Assembly: GCA_947600015.1 (NCBI GenBank)
Contig: CANQFX010000055.1
Location: forward strand, 1 to 8,159
Length of the DNA stretch: 8,159 bases
Source of the DNA: an uncultured Bacilli bacterium
Lineage (GTDB): Bacteria; Bacillota_I; Bacilli_A; RF39; UBA660
Reading direction: 5' to 3'
Shown: positions 1-6,877 of the stretch, in pieces
Layout of the letters: every line of letters begins with the position of its first letter
Position numbering within the stretch: position 1 is the stretch's first letter
Program-made: the position numbers and the translations under genes
Notes under the pieces: model-generated
The model's database searches: none
Told to the model about the DNA's origin: nothing
Seen by the model: the letters and a program-made list of their open reading frames with translations, nothing else

Positions 1-47
1 CATAACTAAATTATACAACAAAAGAAAACAACCTCAAAGAGGCTGGC

Positions 48-74
48 GAATGAAATTTATTTCATTCTTTTTTT
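48..74 (+). terminator. Rho-independent terminator of an upstream off-window gene
   Basis: The stem GAATGAAA (48-55) pairs with TTTCATTC (60-67) around a four-base loop, and seven T residues (68-74) follow. The T tail exists only on the plus strand, so this ends a plus-strand transcript arriving from left of the window. It separates that unit from the gene starting at 208. A short CCTC/GAGG hairpin lies just upstream (32-42) and has no useful tail. Confidence 0.8.
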
Positions 75-149
75 ATTAGTCTGTTCTATACAATTTAGCA
101 ACCAGTTGTCTTATTCCTTTTCAGGAAAAATAAAGTAGTCTCAAAAATC

Positions 150-178
150 TTGCAATATTTTTCCTTTTGTTGTAAAAT
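150..178 (+). promoter_or_regulatory. Candidate sigma-A promoter for the 208-1020 gene
   Basis: TTGCAA (150-155) and TAAAAT (173-178) are separated by exactly 17 bases. This predicts a start near 185 and a leader of about 20 bases before the ribosome binding site. The -35 matches consensus at 4 of 6 positions and the -10 at 5 of 6. In such A+T-rich DNA a chance match is possible. Support comes from its placement between the upstream terminator and the gene. The 75-149 stretch before it shows nothing I can identify. Confidence 0.45.
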
Positions 179-193
179 ACACCTCAAGTAAAA

Positions 194-200
194 AAGGAGT
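194..200 (+). promoter_or_regulatory. Ribosome binding site that decides the start at 208
   Basis: AAGGAGT lies 7 bases before the ATG at 208. An in-frame GTG at 199-201 overlaps this Shine-Dalgarno sequence and therefore cannot be the start it serves. The protein should begin MENYDHE, three residues shorter than the longest reading. Confidence 0.8.
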
Positions 201-207
201 GGTTTTT

Positions 208-1020
208 ATGGAAAATTATGATCATGAAATGATAATAGAAAATTTAAAAGCATTGTATGGTGAAGAAAAATTTGAAGAAAGAACAAAATTATTCCCAGAA
301 TATTCTGAAAAGCTTAGGGAAATCGGAGATTTTGTTGGTAGCATTGGGGGTAATATATATAATGAAACTTTTCCCATTGATTTTTTAAATGATCATTTTG
401 AAATTTGCAATTATTATTTGCATCGCACTTATTATGACATAATACAAATTTTGTTAAGGGATGAAGAAAGGTTAATGAAAAATTATCAGCCATATAGTGA
501 AATAGATGCATTATATTTAATCATAAAAAATGAGGATATTTTAAATATGGATAGTACTGATATTTTAAAGAAATTTGGGGATAAGTGTGGCCTATATGGT
601 ATTAGTCATGAAGAATCTGAACTTCAATATAAAAATATTTGTGACATGCTAAAACTAATAGAAGATTTTTTAACAAAAGAAAGTATCGTAAAAAAATATA
701 ATAACAATTTTGTTTTTGCTCAATTTTTAGATAAAATTATCTTTAATATGAAAGAAAAAATAAGTCGTCTGCAAGAAGCTGGTTATGCTGACCAGAAATT
801 AGATACAATTTCTTCTATCACTACACTAATACGTGATTCTTCTCAGGCAAATAAATCAGATATAGAGATTTTGAATCAATTAGCAGGAATACTTTGGGTA
901 AGAAAATATTGTCAAGATGATAATATTAAAAAGAGATTAGACCAATTATTAAATTATAAAAAGTATTGGGAAATCAAAGAAGAAGAAAAATATAAGTTAA
1001 AATTTTTGAAATCGAAATAG
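208..1020 (+). CDS. Hypothetical soluble helical protein, 270 aa, function unknown
   Basis: I do not recognise this protein. The reading frame is long, with a good Shine-Dalgarno (AAGGAGT, 194-200), a plausible promoter and a downstream terminator, so it should be a real monocistronic gene. The product is charged, rich in Lys, Glu, Ile and Leu, and predicted mostly alpha-helical. I see no signal peptide, membrane segment, P-loop, zinc ligand cluster or helix-turn-helix. Aromatic-rich stretches lie around residues 60-80 (YYLHRTYYD), and Trp occurs only near the C-terminus (the LWVRKY and KYWEIKEEE stretches). The C-terminal ~25 residues are strongly charged (Lys/Glu) and could form a short coiled coil. 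It is flanked by terminators on both sides and has no partner gene. Base composition resembles the neighbours, so there is no compositional sign of recent transfer. It could be a lineage-restricted orphan. Confidence 0.85.
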   Translation: MENYDHEMIIENLKALYGEEKFEERTKLFPEYSEKLREIGDFVGSIGGNIYNETFPIDFLNDHFEICNYYLHRTYYDIIQILLRDEERLMKNYQPYSEIDALYLIIKNEDILNMDSTDILKKFGDKCGLYGISHEESELQYKNICDMLKLIEDFLTKESIVKKYNNNFVFAQFLDKIIFNMKEKISRLQEAGYADQKLDTISSITTLIRDSSQANKSDIEILNQLAGILWVRKYCQDDNIKKRLDQLLNYKKYWEIKEEEKYKLKFLKSK

Positions 1021-1116
1021 AATAAAAAATATACTTTATATTTAAGTAGATTAGAAATGAGGAAATTTATATACTAATAAAATAATTGAGGGGTATTAGA
1101 TAATTAAATGACCAAT

Positions 1117-1156
1117 AAAAAAGAGATTGAAATGATGAAAATTTCAATCTTTATTT
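1117..1156. terminator. Bidirectional terminator between convergent genes
   Basis: A perfect 10-bp stem, AGATTGAAAT (1124-1133) with ATTTCAATCT (1141-1150), encloses a 7-base loop. On the minus strand the stem is followed by a C and six T residues (complement of the A run 1117-1122), a clear tail. On the plus strand the tail is TTATTTATTT, weaker but usable. It would end the 208-1020 transcript from the left and the minus-strand small gene (1151-1273) from the right. The stop codon of that small gene abuts the stem. Confidence 0.75.
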
Positions 1157-1273
1157 ATTTCCATTGATAATTTTAGAAGTAATATTGCAATAATCACAAG
1201 TAATATTTAATTTCTTTCTAATATCAATAGGAGTGGAAAATCTTTCTAATTCATCAATTTTTTTTCGAAACAC
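1151..1273 (-). CDS. Probable small protein, 40 aa, with one CxxC motif
   Basis: Read on the minus strand from a GTG at 1273-1271, the frame runs 40 codons to a TAA at 1153-1151, directly against a terminator stem. The product starts MFRKKIDELERFSTP, and a TCDYCN segment (residues 25-30) gives Cys26 and Cys29, a possible half of a zinc or redox site. Nothing larger is recognisable. An AAGGAAG Shine-Dalgarno lies about 11 bases upstream, and a candidate promoter spans 1301-1329. An ATG overlaps the start (ATGTG, 1275-1271) but reads a different frame that stops after 9 codons. One extra A in the run of eight A (1265-1258) would join that ATG to the 40-codon frame. It may therefore be a real GTG-start gene, a slippage product or a decayed gene. 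I see no family. Confidence 0.45.
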   Translation of the reverse strand: MFRKKIDELERFSTPIDIRKKLNITCDYCNITSKIINGNK

Positions 1274-1300
1274 ATAAAATTATTCTTCCTTTCGTTTATG

Positions 1301-1329
1301 ATGTTAACTCTCTTTAAAACAAGTAGCAA
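1301..1329 (-). promoter_or_regulatory. Candidate promoter for the minus-strand small gene
   Basis: On the minus strand TTGCTA (1329-1324) and TAACAT (1306-1301) are 17 bases apart, each matching consensus at 4 of 6 positions. It lies between the tRNA-Trp terminator and the Shine-Dalgarno of the 40-codon gene, where a promoter would be needed. A rival pairing (TTGTTT with CATAAA, 16-base spacer) lies slightly downstream, so the exact site is uncertain. Confidence 0.35.
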
Positions 1330-1340
1330 AAAATGAACAT

Positions 1341-1379
1341 AAAAAAACGATTTTTCCTTGAAAAACAAGGAGAAAATCG
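1341..1379 (-). terminator. Rho-independent terminator of tRNA-Trp
   Basis: On the minus strand CGATTTTCTCCTTG (1379-1366) pairs with CAAGGAAAAATCG (1360-1348), a 13-bp stem with one bulged C and a five-base loop. Seven T residues follow (complement of 1347-1341). It begins 10 bases after the tRNA 3' end, so the tRNA is its own transcription unit. Confidence 0.85.
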
Positions 1380-1389
1380 ATATTTTCTC

Positions 1390-1463
1390 TGGCAGGGGAT
1401 GAGAGAATCGAACTCCCAACTAAAGTTTTGGAGACTTCTATTTTACCATTAAACTAATCCCCT
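1390..1463 (-). tRNA. trnW: tRNA-Trp (anticodon CCA), CCA end encoded
   Basis: The minus strand folds as a complete cloverleaf. The acceptor stem is AGGGGAT with ATCCCCT (7 bp). The D arm contains AATGGTA. The anticodon stem is GAAGT with ACTTT around the loop CTCCAAA. The T arm is GGGAG-TTCGATT-CTCTC. The base after the invariant U33 begins the anticodon CCA (1431-1429), which reads UGG. The sequence resembles Bacillus tRNA-Trp closely, including the TCTCCAAAA stretch. The discriminator is G and the terminal CCA (1392-1390) is encoded. It has its own promoter (1485-1513) and terminator (1341-1379) and is divergent from gpsA. A CCA rather than UCA anticodon gives no sign that UGA is read as tryptophan. 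Confidence 0.96.
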
Positions 1464-1484
1464 ATATGGAATCCATGCAAATAA

Positions 1485-1513
1485 AATATATCATAAAAGA
1501 AAAAGAAATTCAA
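1485..1513 (-). promoter_or_regulatory. Promoter of tRNA-Trp
   Basis: On the minus strand TTGAAT (1513-1508) and TATATT (1490-1485) are separated by 17 bases, with an extended -10 TG one base upstream of the -10. The predicted start is a G opposite 1478, about 15 bases before the tRNA 5' end. Its extended -10 matches those of the two rRNA promoters at the right end of the window. Confidence 0.75.
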
Positions 1514-1582
1514 TTCTTTTTCAATTGTTTTAAAAAATAAAATAAATAAGATATAAAAATTAGAATAAACCCAAAGATGAAC

Positions 1583-1611
1583 TAGACAAATATGAGAAGA
1601 AATGTTAAAAC
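1583..1611 (+). promoter_or_regulatory. Weak candidate promoter for the gpsA cluster
   Basis: TAGACA (1583-1588, 5 of 6 to consensus) and TAAAAC (1606-1611, 4 of 6) are 17 bases apart, with a TG in the extended -10 position (1603-1604). This predicts a start near 1618 and a leader of about 30 bases. A separate TATATT at 1616-1621 has no good -35. The cluster must have a promoter between the tRNA promoter and 1650, but I cannot be sure which site is used. Confidence 0.28.
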
Positions 1612-1649
1612 TAAATATATTAGAATGAAAAAGGAAAGTAGGGAAAAAT

Positions 1650-2624
1650 ATGAAAGTAGGATTACTAGGATGTGGTGCTTATGGTATGGCATTAAGCAGT
1701 GCTCTAATAGATAACCATTGTACTGTTACCATGTGGACTAAATTTGAAGAAGAAAAAGATTTATTAGAAAAGACGAGGAAAAATGAAAACTATATTCCCA
1801 ATTTTTCCCTTTCCAAAAAAATAAAAATCACAACAAATATGGAAGAATGTTTAAAAGAAAAAGATTTAATTATTGTGGCAATTCCCGCAGCATTTATCGC
1901 ATCTACTACATTAGAAATGAAACCATATATTGAAAAGAACCATCATATTGCGATTGCGACGAAAGGCATAGAACAAGAAACGGGAAAGTTTATGCATGAA
2001 ATTTTTGAAGAAAACTTAAATACAAAACAACTTGCTATTATTAGTGGACCATCTTTTGCTATTGATTTAGTATCGAAAATGCCAACAGGATTATCTGTTG
2101 CAAGTAAAAATAAAGAAACACTAGATTTGGTTACAAAGGCCTTAAAAACTGACTATATTAACATAGAAAATACAGAAGATATTATTGGAGTAGAAGTATG
2201 TGGAGCAGTAAAAAATATTTTTGCGATTGCAGCAGGAATGTTAGAAGGATTAAAAGCAAATGAGTCAACTAAAGCTACGTTCTTAAAAGAAGCAGTAGAG
2301 GGAATGAAGAAGATGATAAAAATATTTGGGGGAAAAGAGGAAACAGTAATGTCTTTTGCTGGTCTTGGTGATCTACTACTCACTTGCAGCTCAGAAAAAA
2401 GTAGAAACTATAGTTATGGCGTTTTGTTAGGAGAAAATACGACAAGAACAAAAGCCCAAGAATATTTAGAAAAGCATACAGTAGAAGGGTATTATACATT
2501 AGAGGCAGTATATCAAACTTTTCAAGAGAAAAAAGAGCATGTACCTATTTTAGAATTAATCTATCAAATTGCTGTATTAAAAAGTTCACCCAAAGAGTTA
2601 TTCACATATCTTGTGGAAAAGTAG
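1650..2624 (+). CDS. gpsA: Glycerol-3-phosphate dehydrogenase [NAD(P)+], GpsA
   Basis: The product is a cytoplasmic enzyme that reduces dihydroxyacetone phosphate to sn-glycerol-3-phosphate with NAD(P)H, the entry step to phospholipid synthesis. The 324 residues are close to the family length. An N-terminal Rossmann fold carries the dinucleotide motif GLLGCGAYG (4-12, usually GAGAWG). It is followed by ATKGIE (103-108), SGPSFA (132-137), VCGAVKNIFAIAAG (183-196) with the presumed catalytic Lys188, and AGLGDLLLTC (237-246) with Asp241. SRN (251-253) binds substrate phosphate in the family. The segment after the catalytic helix (ANESTKATFLKEAVEGM) departs from the common NTRAALITRGL-like stretch, but core residues are intact. 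The start ATG has an AGTAGGG-like Shine-Dalgarno 6 bases upstream. It is the first gene of a tight cluster; the next gene begins 11 bases after its TAG. It probably supplies glycerol phosphate for membrane lipid. Confidence 0.95.
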   Translation: MKVGLLGCGAYGMALSSALIDNHCTVTMWTKFEEEKDLLEKTRKNENYIPNFSLSKKIKITTNMEECLKEKDLIIVAIPAAFIASTTLEMKPYIEKNHHIAIATKGIEQETGKFMHEIFEENLNTKQLAIISGPSFAIDLVSKMPTGLSVASKNKETLDLVTKALKTDYINIENTEDIIGVEVCGAVKNIFAIAAGMLEGLKANESTKATFLKEAVEGMKKMIKIFGGKEETVMSFAGLGDLLLTCSSEKSRNYSYGVLLGENTTRTKAQEYLEKHTVEGYYTLEAVYQTFQEKKEHVPILELIYQIAVLKSSPKELFTYLVEK

Positions 2625-2635
2625 AAAGATAGAAT

Positions 2636-3901
2636 ATGGATATATATAAAGCCCCAATAGAAATAGCCATTTTAGTTTTTCCCTTCGTTGCCTTTCTTTT
2701 AACCATTCCCTTTTTAATTCATCATTATCGTAAATATGGAGCAATTCCTATACTAAGAAGTCTTCTTTTCTATAGTTTGATTCTCTATTTAATTACCGCC
2801 TATTTTTTAGTAATTTTACCTTTGCCCAAAAAAGAAGTAGTAGCAAATTTAACATCGAGTAGGGTACAATTAATTCCTTTTCATTTTATAAAAGAGATTA
2901 TAAACAATACAGTATTTCAATGGAATCATCCCAATACTTATCTGCCCACATTTATGAGTCCTAGTGTATATACTGTCATTTTTAATATTTTCCTATGCCT
3001 TCCCTTTGGAGTATATTTAAGATACTATTTTAATAAACGTTGGTATCATGCGCTAATTTATACATTTTTCTTAAGCCTATTTTTTGAATTGACACAATTA
3101 AGTGGATTATATGGACTTTATCCTAGATCATATCGCTTATTTGATGTGGATGATTTAATGATAAATACATTTGGGGGATTAATTGGATTTTGGTTAGGAC
3201 GATTTTTTATGATCTTTCTGCCACCAAGAGAAAAATTAGAAGAAATTAGTTATGAAAAAGGGAAAAGAGTTTCTATTATAAGAAGATTAGTAGCACTTTT
3301 TATTGATGTATTGGTTATTTCCTCATTCAGTTTAGTAGTGAAAATAATCTTTTATAATAATTGGGTCGCAGATTTTTCATTACCACTTACTATTTTGATT
3401 TATTATTTTCCATTCTCACTCATTTTGAAGTCTAGGACCATAGGAAAAGCTGTTGTAAAAATAAAAATAGAAAATATAAAAAATACCTCAGTAAAATGGT
3501 ATCAACTTTTCTTTCGCAATATTTTATGTTACATCATAACCATTTATCCAGTTGTATTTCTTTCTGCTCTAATAAAAATTTTTCCAAATTATAATAATAT
3601 AATTATTGCAGTTTCTATTCCCGTATTAAGCCTTCATTATTTGGCAAATCTGCTTACTTATTTCAAAGGAAGAAAAAAAGAAAGATTATTTTTATATGAA
3701 AAATTAACTCGAACAAAAAATATTTCTACCATTGAAAACATAGAAGCATCAACAAAAATTGCACAAAAAGAGAATATTAAAATAGAAGAAAATAAGAAAA
3801 AACAAGAAAAAAAGAAAAAATCCGAAAAAATGTTGTATAATAATATGGAAGACGAAAGGATGACCTATGTTAGAATTAAAAAAGATAAAAAAGAGTTATA
3901 A
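2636..3901 (+). CDS. VanZ-RDD fusion membrane protein
   Basis: This is a 421-residue integral membrane protein with two joined domains. The VanZ-like part (about 40-195) shows RVQLIPFHFI (76-85), NIFLCLPFG (117-125), FFELTQ (149-154, Glu151) and the diagnostic RLFDVDDLMINTFGG (167-181). The RDD part (about 212-345) shows RRLVALFIDV (216-225; the Arg and Asp of the family name), RTIGK (267-271) and RN (294-295). I count roughly nine hydrophobic segments: five in the VanZ half and four in the RDD half. VanZ of Tn1546 gives low-level teicoplanin resistance by an unknown mechanism; the RDD function is generally unknown. The tail (about 375-421) is highly lysine-rich and presumably cytosolic. The gene has only a poor A/G-rich ribosome binding site 11 bases after gpsA, so translation may be coupled. 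Its last 35 bases overlap the ABC gene. Envelope protection is inferred; VanZ-RDD pairings occur in other Firmicutes. Confidence 0.88.
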   Translation: MDIYKAPIEIAILVFPFVAFLLTIPFLIHHYRKYGAIPILRSLLFYSLILYLITAYFLVILPLPKKEVVANLTSSRVQLIPFHFIKEIINNTVFQWNHPNTYLPTFMSPSVYTVIFNIFLCLPFGVYLRYYFNKRWYHALIYTFFLSLFFELTQLSGLYGLYPRSYRLFDVDDLMINTFGGLIGFWLGRFFMIFLPPREKLEEISYEKGKRVSIIRRLVALFIDVLVISSFSLVVKIIFYNNWVADFSLPLTILIYYFPFSLILKSRTIGKAVVKIKIENIKNTSVKWYQLFFRNILCYIITIYPVVFLSALIKIFPNYNNIIIAVSIPVLSLHYLANLLTYFKGRKKERLFLYEKLTRTKNISTIENIEASTKIAQKENIKIEENKKKQEKKKKSEKMLYNNMEDERMTYVRIKKDKKEL

Positions 3902-6188
3902 AACGGGAGATTTTATTCAAAAAGCACTGGATGACTTTTCCTTAAAATTTCGTAATAAAGAATTTGTTAGTATTTTAGGAGCCTCTGGTTCGGGAAAGAC
4001 AACCCTGCTAAATATTATTGGGGGATTAGATCGCTATGATGAAGGAGATTTAATCATAAATAATAAATCCACAAAACAATATAAAGAAAAAGATTGGGAT
4101 TCTTACCGAAACAATTGTGTAGGTTTCATTTTTCAAAATTATAATTTAATTAATCATATTAGTATTTTAGAAAACGTAGAGATGGCAATGACACTCAGTG
4201 GTGTTAGTACAAAACAAAAAAGAAAACGAGCAAAAGAAGCATTAGAGAAAGTGGGATTAAAAGATCACATTCATAAAAAACCAAATCAATTATCTGGCGG
4301 ACAAATGCAACGTGTTGCGATTGCAAGAGCGTTAGCCAATAATCCAGAAATCATTTTAGCAGATGAACCAACGGGGGCTCTCGATTCAAAAACCAGTAAA
4401 CAAATTATGGATTTGATTGCGGAAATTGCGCAAGATAAATTAGTCATTATGGTAACGCATAATAAGGAATTAGCAGAAAAATATTCTACGCGAGTAGTAG
4501 AACTAAAAGATGGAAAATTAATGAGTGACTCAAATCCTATTGGTAAAGAAAACATAAAAGAAGAAAATATTAAAATCAGAAAAACTGCAATGAGTTTTCT
4601 AACCGCCTTAAAACTATCTTTTAACAATATTAAAACAAAAAAAGGAAGAACCGCTTTAACCGCTTTTGCTTCATCAATAGGAATAATTGGAATTGCATTG
4701 ATTTTATCACTATCAAATGGATTTAAAATAGAAATAGATACTTTTGAAAAAGATTCTTTATCAGAAGCACCAATCATTATTACAGAACAAGCCATGGCAA
4801 TGGATGAAGATACCATGGTAAAAATGCAAAAAGATATAAGCAAATTAAAAAAATATCCAAATGCACGAAAAGTATATGTTGCAGATGATATTATGGAAAC
4901 TATGACACATACCAATAATATTACGGATAAATATATGAAATATCTAGAAAAAATAGATAAAGAAGACATTTCTGGAATTTCTTATCAAAAAAGCACAGGG
5001 TTTAATATTATTAATTATAATAAAAAGTCAGGATATCATTTAATTTCTACAACAAATATGGGAGTACAATCTTGGACAATCCTTCCTTCCAAAATAAAAA
5101 AAGAGGAAGAAGGAATTATAGAAAATAATTATGATATCATTGCTGGAAAAATTGATAATGAAAAACCTGGATTAATTCTGCAAGTAGATAGTAGAAATCA
5201 AATTTATGAATCTACATTAGAACAATTAGGATTAAATGGAAAAACAGTTTCCTTTGAAGAAATATTAAAACAGGAACTAAAAGTAATATTAAATGATGAT
5301 TATTACCAAAAAGTAGGAAATTATTTTATTCCAAATACAGACTTAGAATCATTATATAATAATGAAAACAGTATTCCTATTAAAGTACAAGCGATTATTC
5401 GCGGAAAAGAAGATAAAGAAATGCTAACTAGTGGAAGTGGAATTGCCTATACGAATGCCTTAACAGAATTAGTAATTTCTAATAATAAAGATTCTGAAAT
5501 TGTAAAAGCACAAGAAGAAAGTGATTATAATGTGGTCACAAATCAGCCATTTAGTGAAGATGATAAAATAAGTATGAATCCGAATACCAAAGAGTATATG
5601 TTAGGATATTTAGGAGCAGAGAGCATTCCTGTTGCCATTTATATCTATCCCAAAAATTTTGAAGCAAAAGATCATATTACATCATATTTAGATGCCTATA
5701 ATAAAAAGCAAACAGCAGAAGATGAAATACAATATACCGATATGGCAGCAATGATCTCCACTTTATCAGGGAATATCATGGATGCAATTACGATTGTTTT
5801 GATTGCCTTTTCTTCTATTTCTTTAATTGTTTCTTCTATTATGATAGGAATTATTACCTATATCTCTGTATTAGAAAGAATAAAAGAAATTGGAATATTA
5901 AGGGCACTAGGAGCAAGAAGAAAAGATGTAAAACGAGTGTTTAATGCAGAAACATTTATTATTGGAATATTTTCTGGTGTATTAGGAATTATTATTGCAA
6001 GACTCTTAATTTTTCCAACTAATACAATTATAGAAAATTTATCAGAATTACCAAATGTTGCAAAATTAAACCCAATTCATGCTATAATACTAATAGCAAT
6101 CAGTATTATGCTAACAATGATAGGTGGGTTAATCCCAGCAAGTATTGCATCAAAGAAAGATCCGGTAGAAGCATTAAGAACGGAATAG
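3867..6188 (+). CDS. MacB-like ABC transporter, fused ATPase and FtsX-type permease
   Basis: This 773-residue single-chain half-transporter should work as a homodimer. The N-terminal ATPase (1-~225) has Walker A GASGSGKT (38-45), Q-loop Gln90, signature LSGGQMQRVAIARAL (142-156), Walker B IILADE (162-167) followed by PTGALD, and switch His198. The first membrane helix is near 263-284. A large extracytoplasmic domain follows (about 287-635, MacB-PCD-like position). Three C-terminal helices follow (about 638-667, 695-715, 737-760) with the FtsX-family stretch ERIKEIGILRALGARRKDV (670-688) after the second helix. The fold is that of the MacB/LolCDE/FtsX superfamily: mechanotransmission rather than classical pore import, typically moving peptides, lipoproteins or antibiotics. 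It does not have the ten-helix BceB plan. The substrate is unknown, and no periplasmic-adaptor gene lies beside it. An AAAGGA ribosome site (3854-3859) lies inside the preceding gene; a TGA two codons upstream in this frame fixes the N-terminus. Confidence 0.93.
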   Translation: MLELKKIKKSYKTGDFIQKALDDFSLKFRNKEFVSILGASGSGKTTLLNIIGGLDRYDEGDLIINNKSTKQYKEKDWDSYRNNCVGFIFQNYNLINHISILENVEMAMTLSGVSTKQKRKRAKEALEKVGLKDHIHKKPNQLSGGQMQRVAIARALANNPEIILADEPTGALDSKTSKQIMDLIAEIAQDKLVIMVTHNKELAEKYSTRVVELKDGKLMSDSNPIGKENIKEENIKIRKTAMSFLTALKLSFNNIKTKKGRTALTAFASSIGIIGIALILSLSNGFKIEIDTFEKDSLSEAPIIITEQAMAMDEDTMVKMQKDISKLKKYPNARKVYVADDIMETMTHTNNITDKYMKYLEKIDKEDISGISYQKSTGFNIINYNKKSGYHLISTTNMGVQSWTILPSKIKKEEEGIIENNYDIIAGKIDNEKPGLILQVDSRNQIYESTLEQLGLNGKTVSFEEILKQELKVILNDDYYQKVGNYFIPNTDLESLYNNENSIPIKVQAIIRGKEDKEMLTSGSGIAYTNALTELVISNNKDSEIVKAQEESDYNVVTNQPFSEDDKISMNPNTKEYMLGYLGAESIPVAIYIYPKNFEAKDHITSYLDAYNKKQTAEDEIQYTDMAAMISTLSGNIMDAITIVLIAFSSISLIVSSIMIGIITYISVLERIKEIGILRALGARRKDVKRVFNAETFIIGIFSGVLGIIIARLLIFPTNTIIENLSELPNVAKLNPIHAIILIAISIMLTMIGGLIPASIASKKDPVEALRTE

Positions 6189-6189
6189 T

Positions 6190-6195
6190 AGGAGG
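6190..6195 (+). promoter_or_regulatory. Perfect Shine-Dalgarno AGGAGG before the DUF308 gene
   Basis: AGGAGG sits immediately after the ABC gene stop codon and 4 bases before the ATG at 6200. It is the strongest ribosome binding site in the window, in contrast to the poor one before the VanZ-RDD gene. This suggests the DUF308 protein is made at a higher level than its operon partners. Confidence 0.8.
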
Positions 6196-6199
6196 AAAT

Positions 6200-6859
6200 A
6201 TGGATAATCTAATGAAAAAATTTTTTCGATCATCAATGATAACATCAATTATATTAGTAATTTTAGGAATACTGTTAGTTTTCCAATCAGAAGTAACGAT
6301 TATTACAATCTCTTATATTATAGGAGGAATTTTAATTGCAATAGGAGTTTTAGCAATTATTAAATTTATTCAAAATACAAATAATGTATTAAAAAATGAA
6401 TTAGATATAGTATATGGAGTTGTGACAATTATTTTAGGAATATTAATCATTACACATCCTCAAGCAATTGCCAGTGTGATTCCAATTATTATAGGATTAG
6501 GAATTATTATTAGCAGTTCTACAAAATTACAATATGCATTTGAATTAAAGGCTAATGAAAATAGTTTATGGAAAACAACGATGGCACTTTCAATTATTAG
6601 TACGATTTGTGGAATCATTTTATTATTTAACCCATTTAAAGGAGCAGTATTATTAACGAAAATCGTTGGTATATTTATTGTGATATATGCTATTTTAGAT
6701 ATTATTTCAACTGTTACTATTAAAAGAAATGTAACCGCAATTCATAGTGTCATTGAGGGGAATGTAGTAGATGCAGAAATATTAGAAGAGGAAGAGGCAA
6801 AGCAAAAGAAGCCTCGAAAGAAGAAAAAAGGAAAGAAATCAAAAAAAGAAAAAGAATAA
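6200..6859 (+). CDS. DUF308 / HdeD-like six-helix membrane protein
   Basis: This is a 219-residue polytopic membrane protein with six predicted helices (about 11-28, 33-56, 69-85, 89-105, 126-143, 148-173) arranged as three helix pairs. The pairs repeat a family-like G-x-L-x-x-x-P hinge: GILLVFQS (23-30, Pro lost), GILIITHP (80-87) and GIILLFNP (138-145). This fits DUF308, the family of HdeD, linked to acid resistance in Escherichia coli; the molecular function is not known. The cytosolic tail is unusual: an acidic block (DAEILEEEEA, 191-200) followed by 19 residues almost all Lys, Arg or Glu. Such a tail could bind lipid head groups, nucleic acid or a partner protein; that is inference. The gene starts 11 bases after the ABC gene behind a perfect AGGAGG. 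Its neighbours suggest an accessory or stress role at the membrane. Confidence 0.85.
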   Translation: MDNLMKKFFRSSMITSIILVILGILLVFQSEVTIITISYIIGGILIAIGVLAIIKFIQNTNNVLKNELDIVYGVVTIILGILIITHPQAIASVIPIIIGLGIIISSSTKLQYAFELKANENSLWKTTMALSIISTICGIILLFNPFKGAVLLTKIVGIFIVIYAILDIISTVTIKRNVTAIHSVIEGNVVDAEILEEEEAKQKKPRKKKKGKKSKKEKE

Positions 6860-6877
6860 GAAAAAGAGGATATAAAT

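Noticed and set aside
199..207. GTG start adding three residues to the first gene
   Set aside because: The GTG is part of the Shine-Dalgarno sequence itself. The ATG at 208 is correctly spaced from it.
314..511. Minus-strand frame of 65 codons
   Set aside because: It lies inside the 208-1020 gene with no ribosome site or promoter.
1108..1167. Plus-strand frame of 19 codons (MTNKKEIEMMK...)
   Set aside because: It is made almost entirely of the terminator hairpin and its tail, and the nearest purine-rich site is too far upstream.
2153..2383. Minus-strand frame of 76 codons
   Set aside because: It is antisense to the conserved catalytic part of gpsA, with no start signals.
3780..3867. VanZ-RDD and ABC genes as one frameshifted fusion
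   Set aside because: The ABC frame has a TGA two codons before its ATG and a proper ribosome site, and both proteins are complete on their own.
4286..4969. Minus-strand frame of 227 codons
   Set aside because: It lies wholly inside the ABC gene, antisense to its signature and Walker B motifs, has no ribosome site, and its sequence is the antisense shadow of conserved codons.
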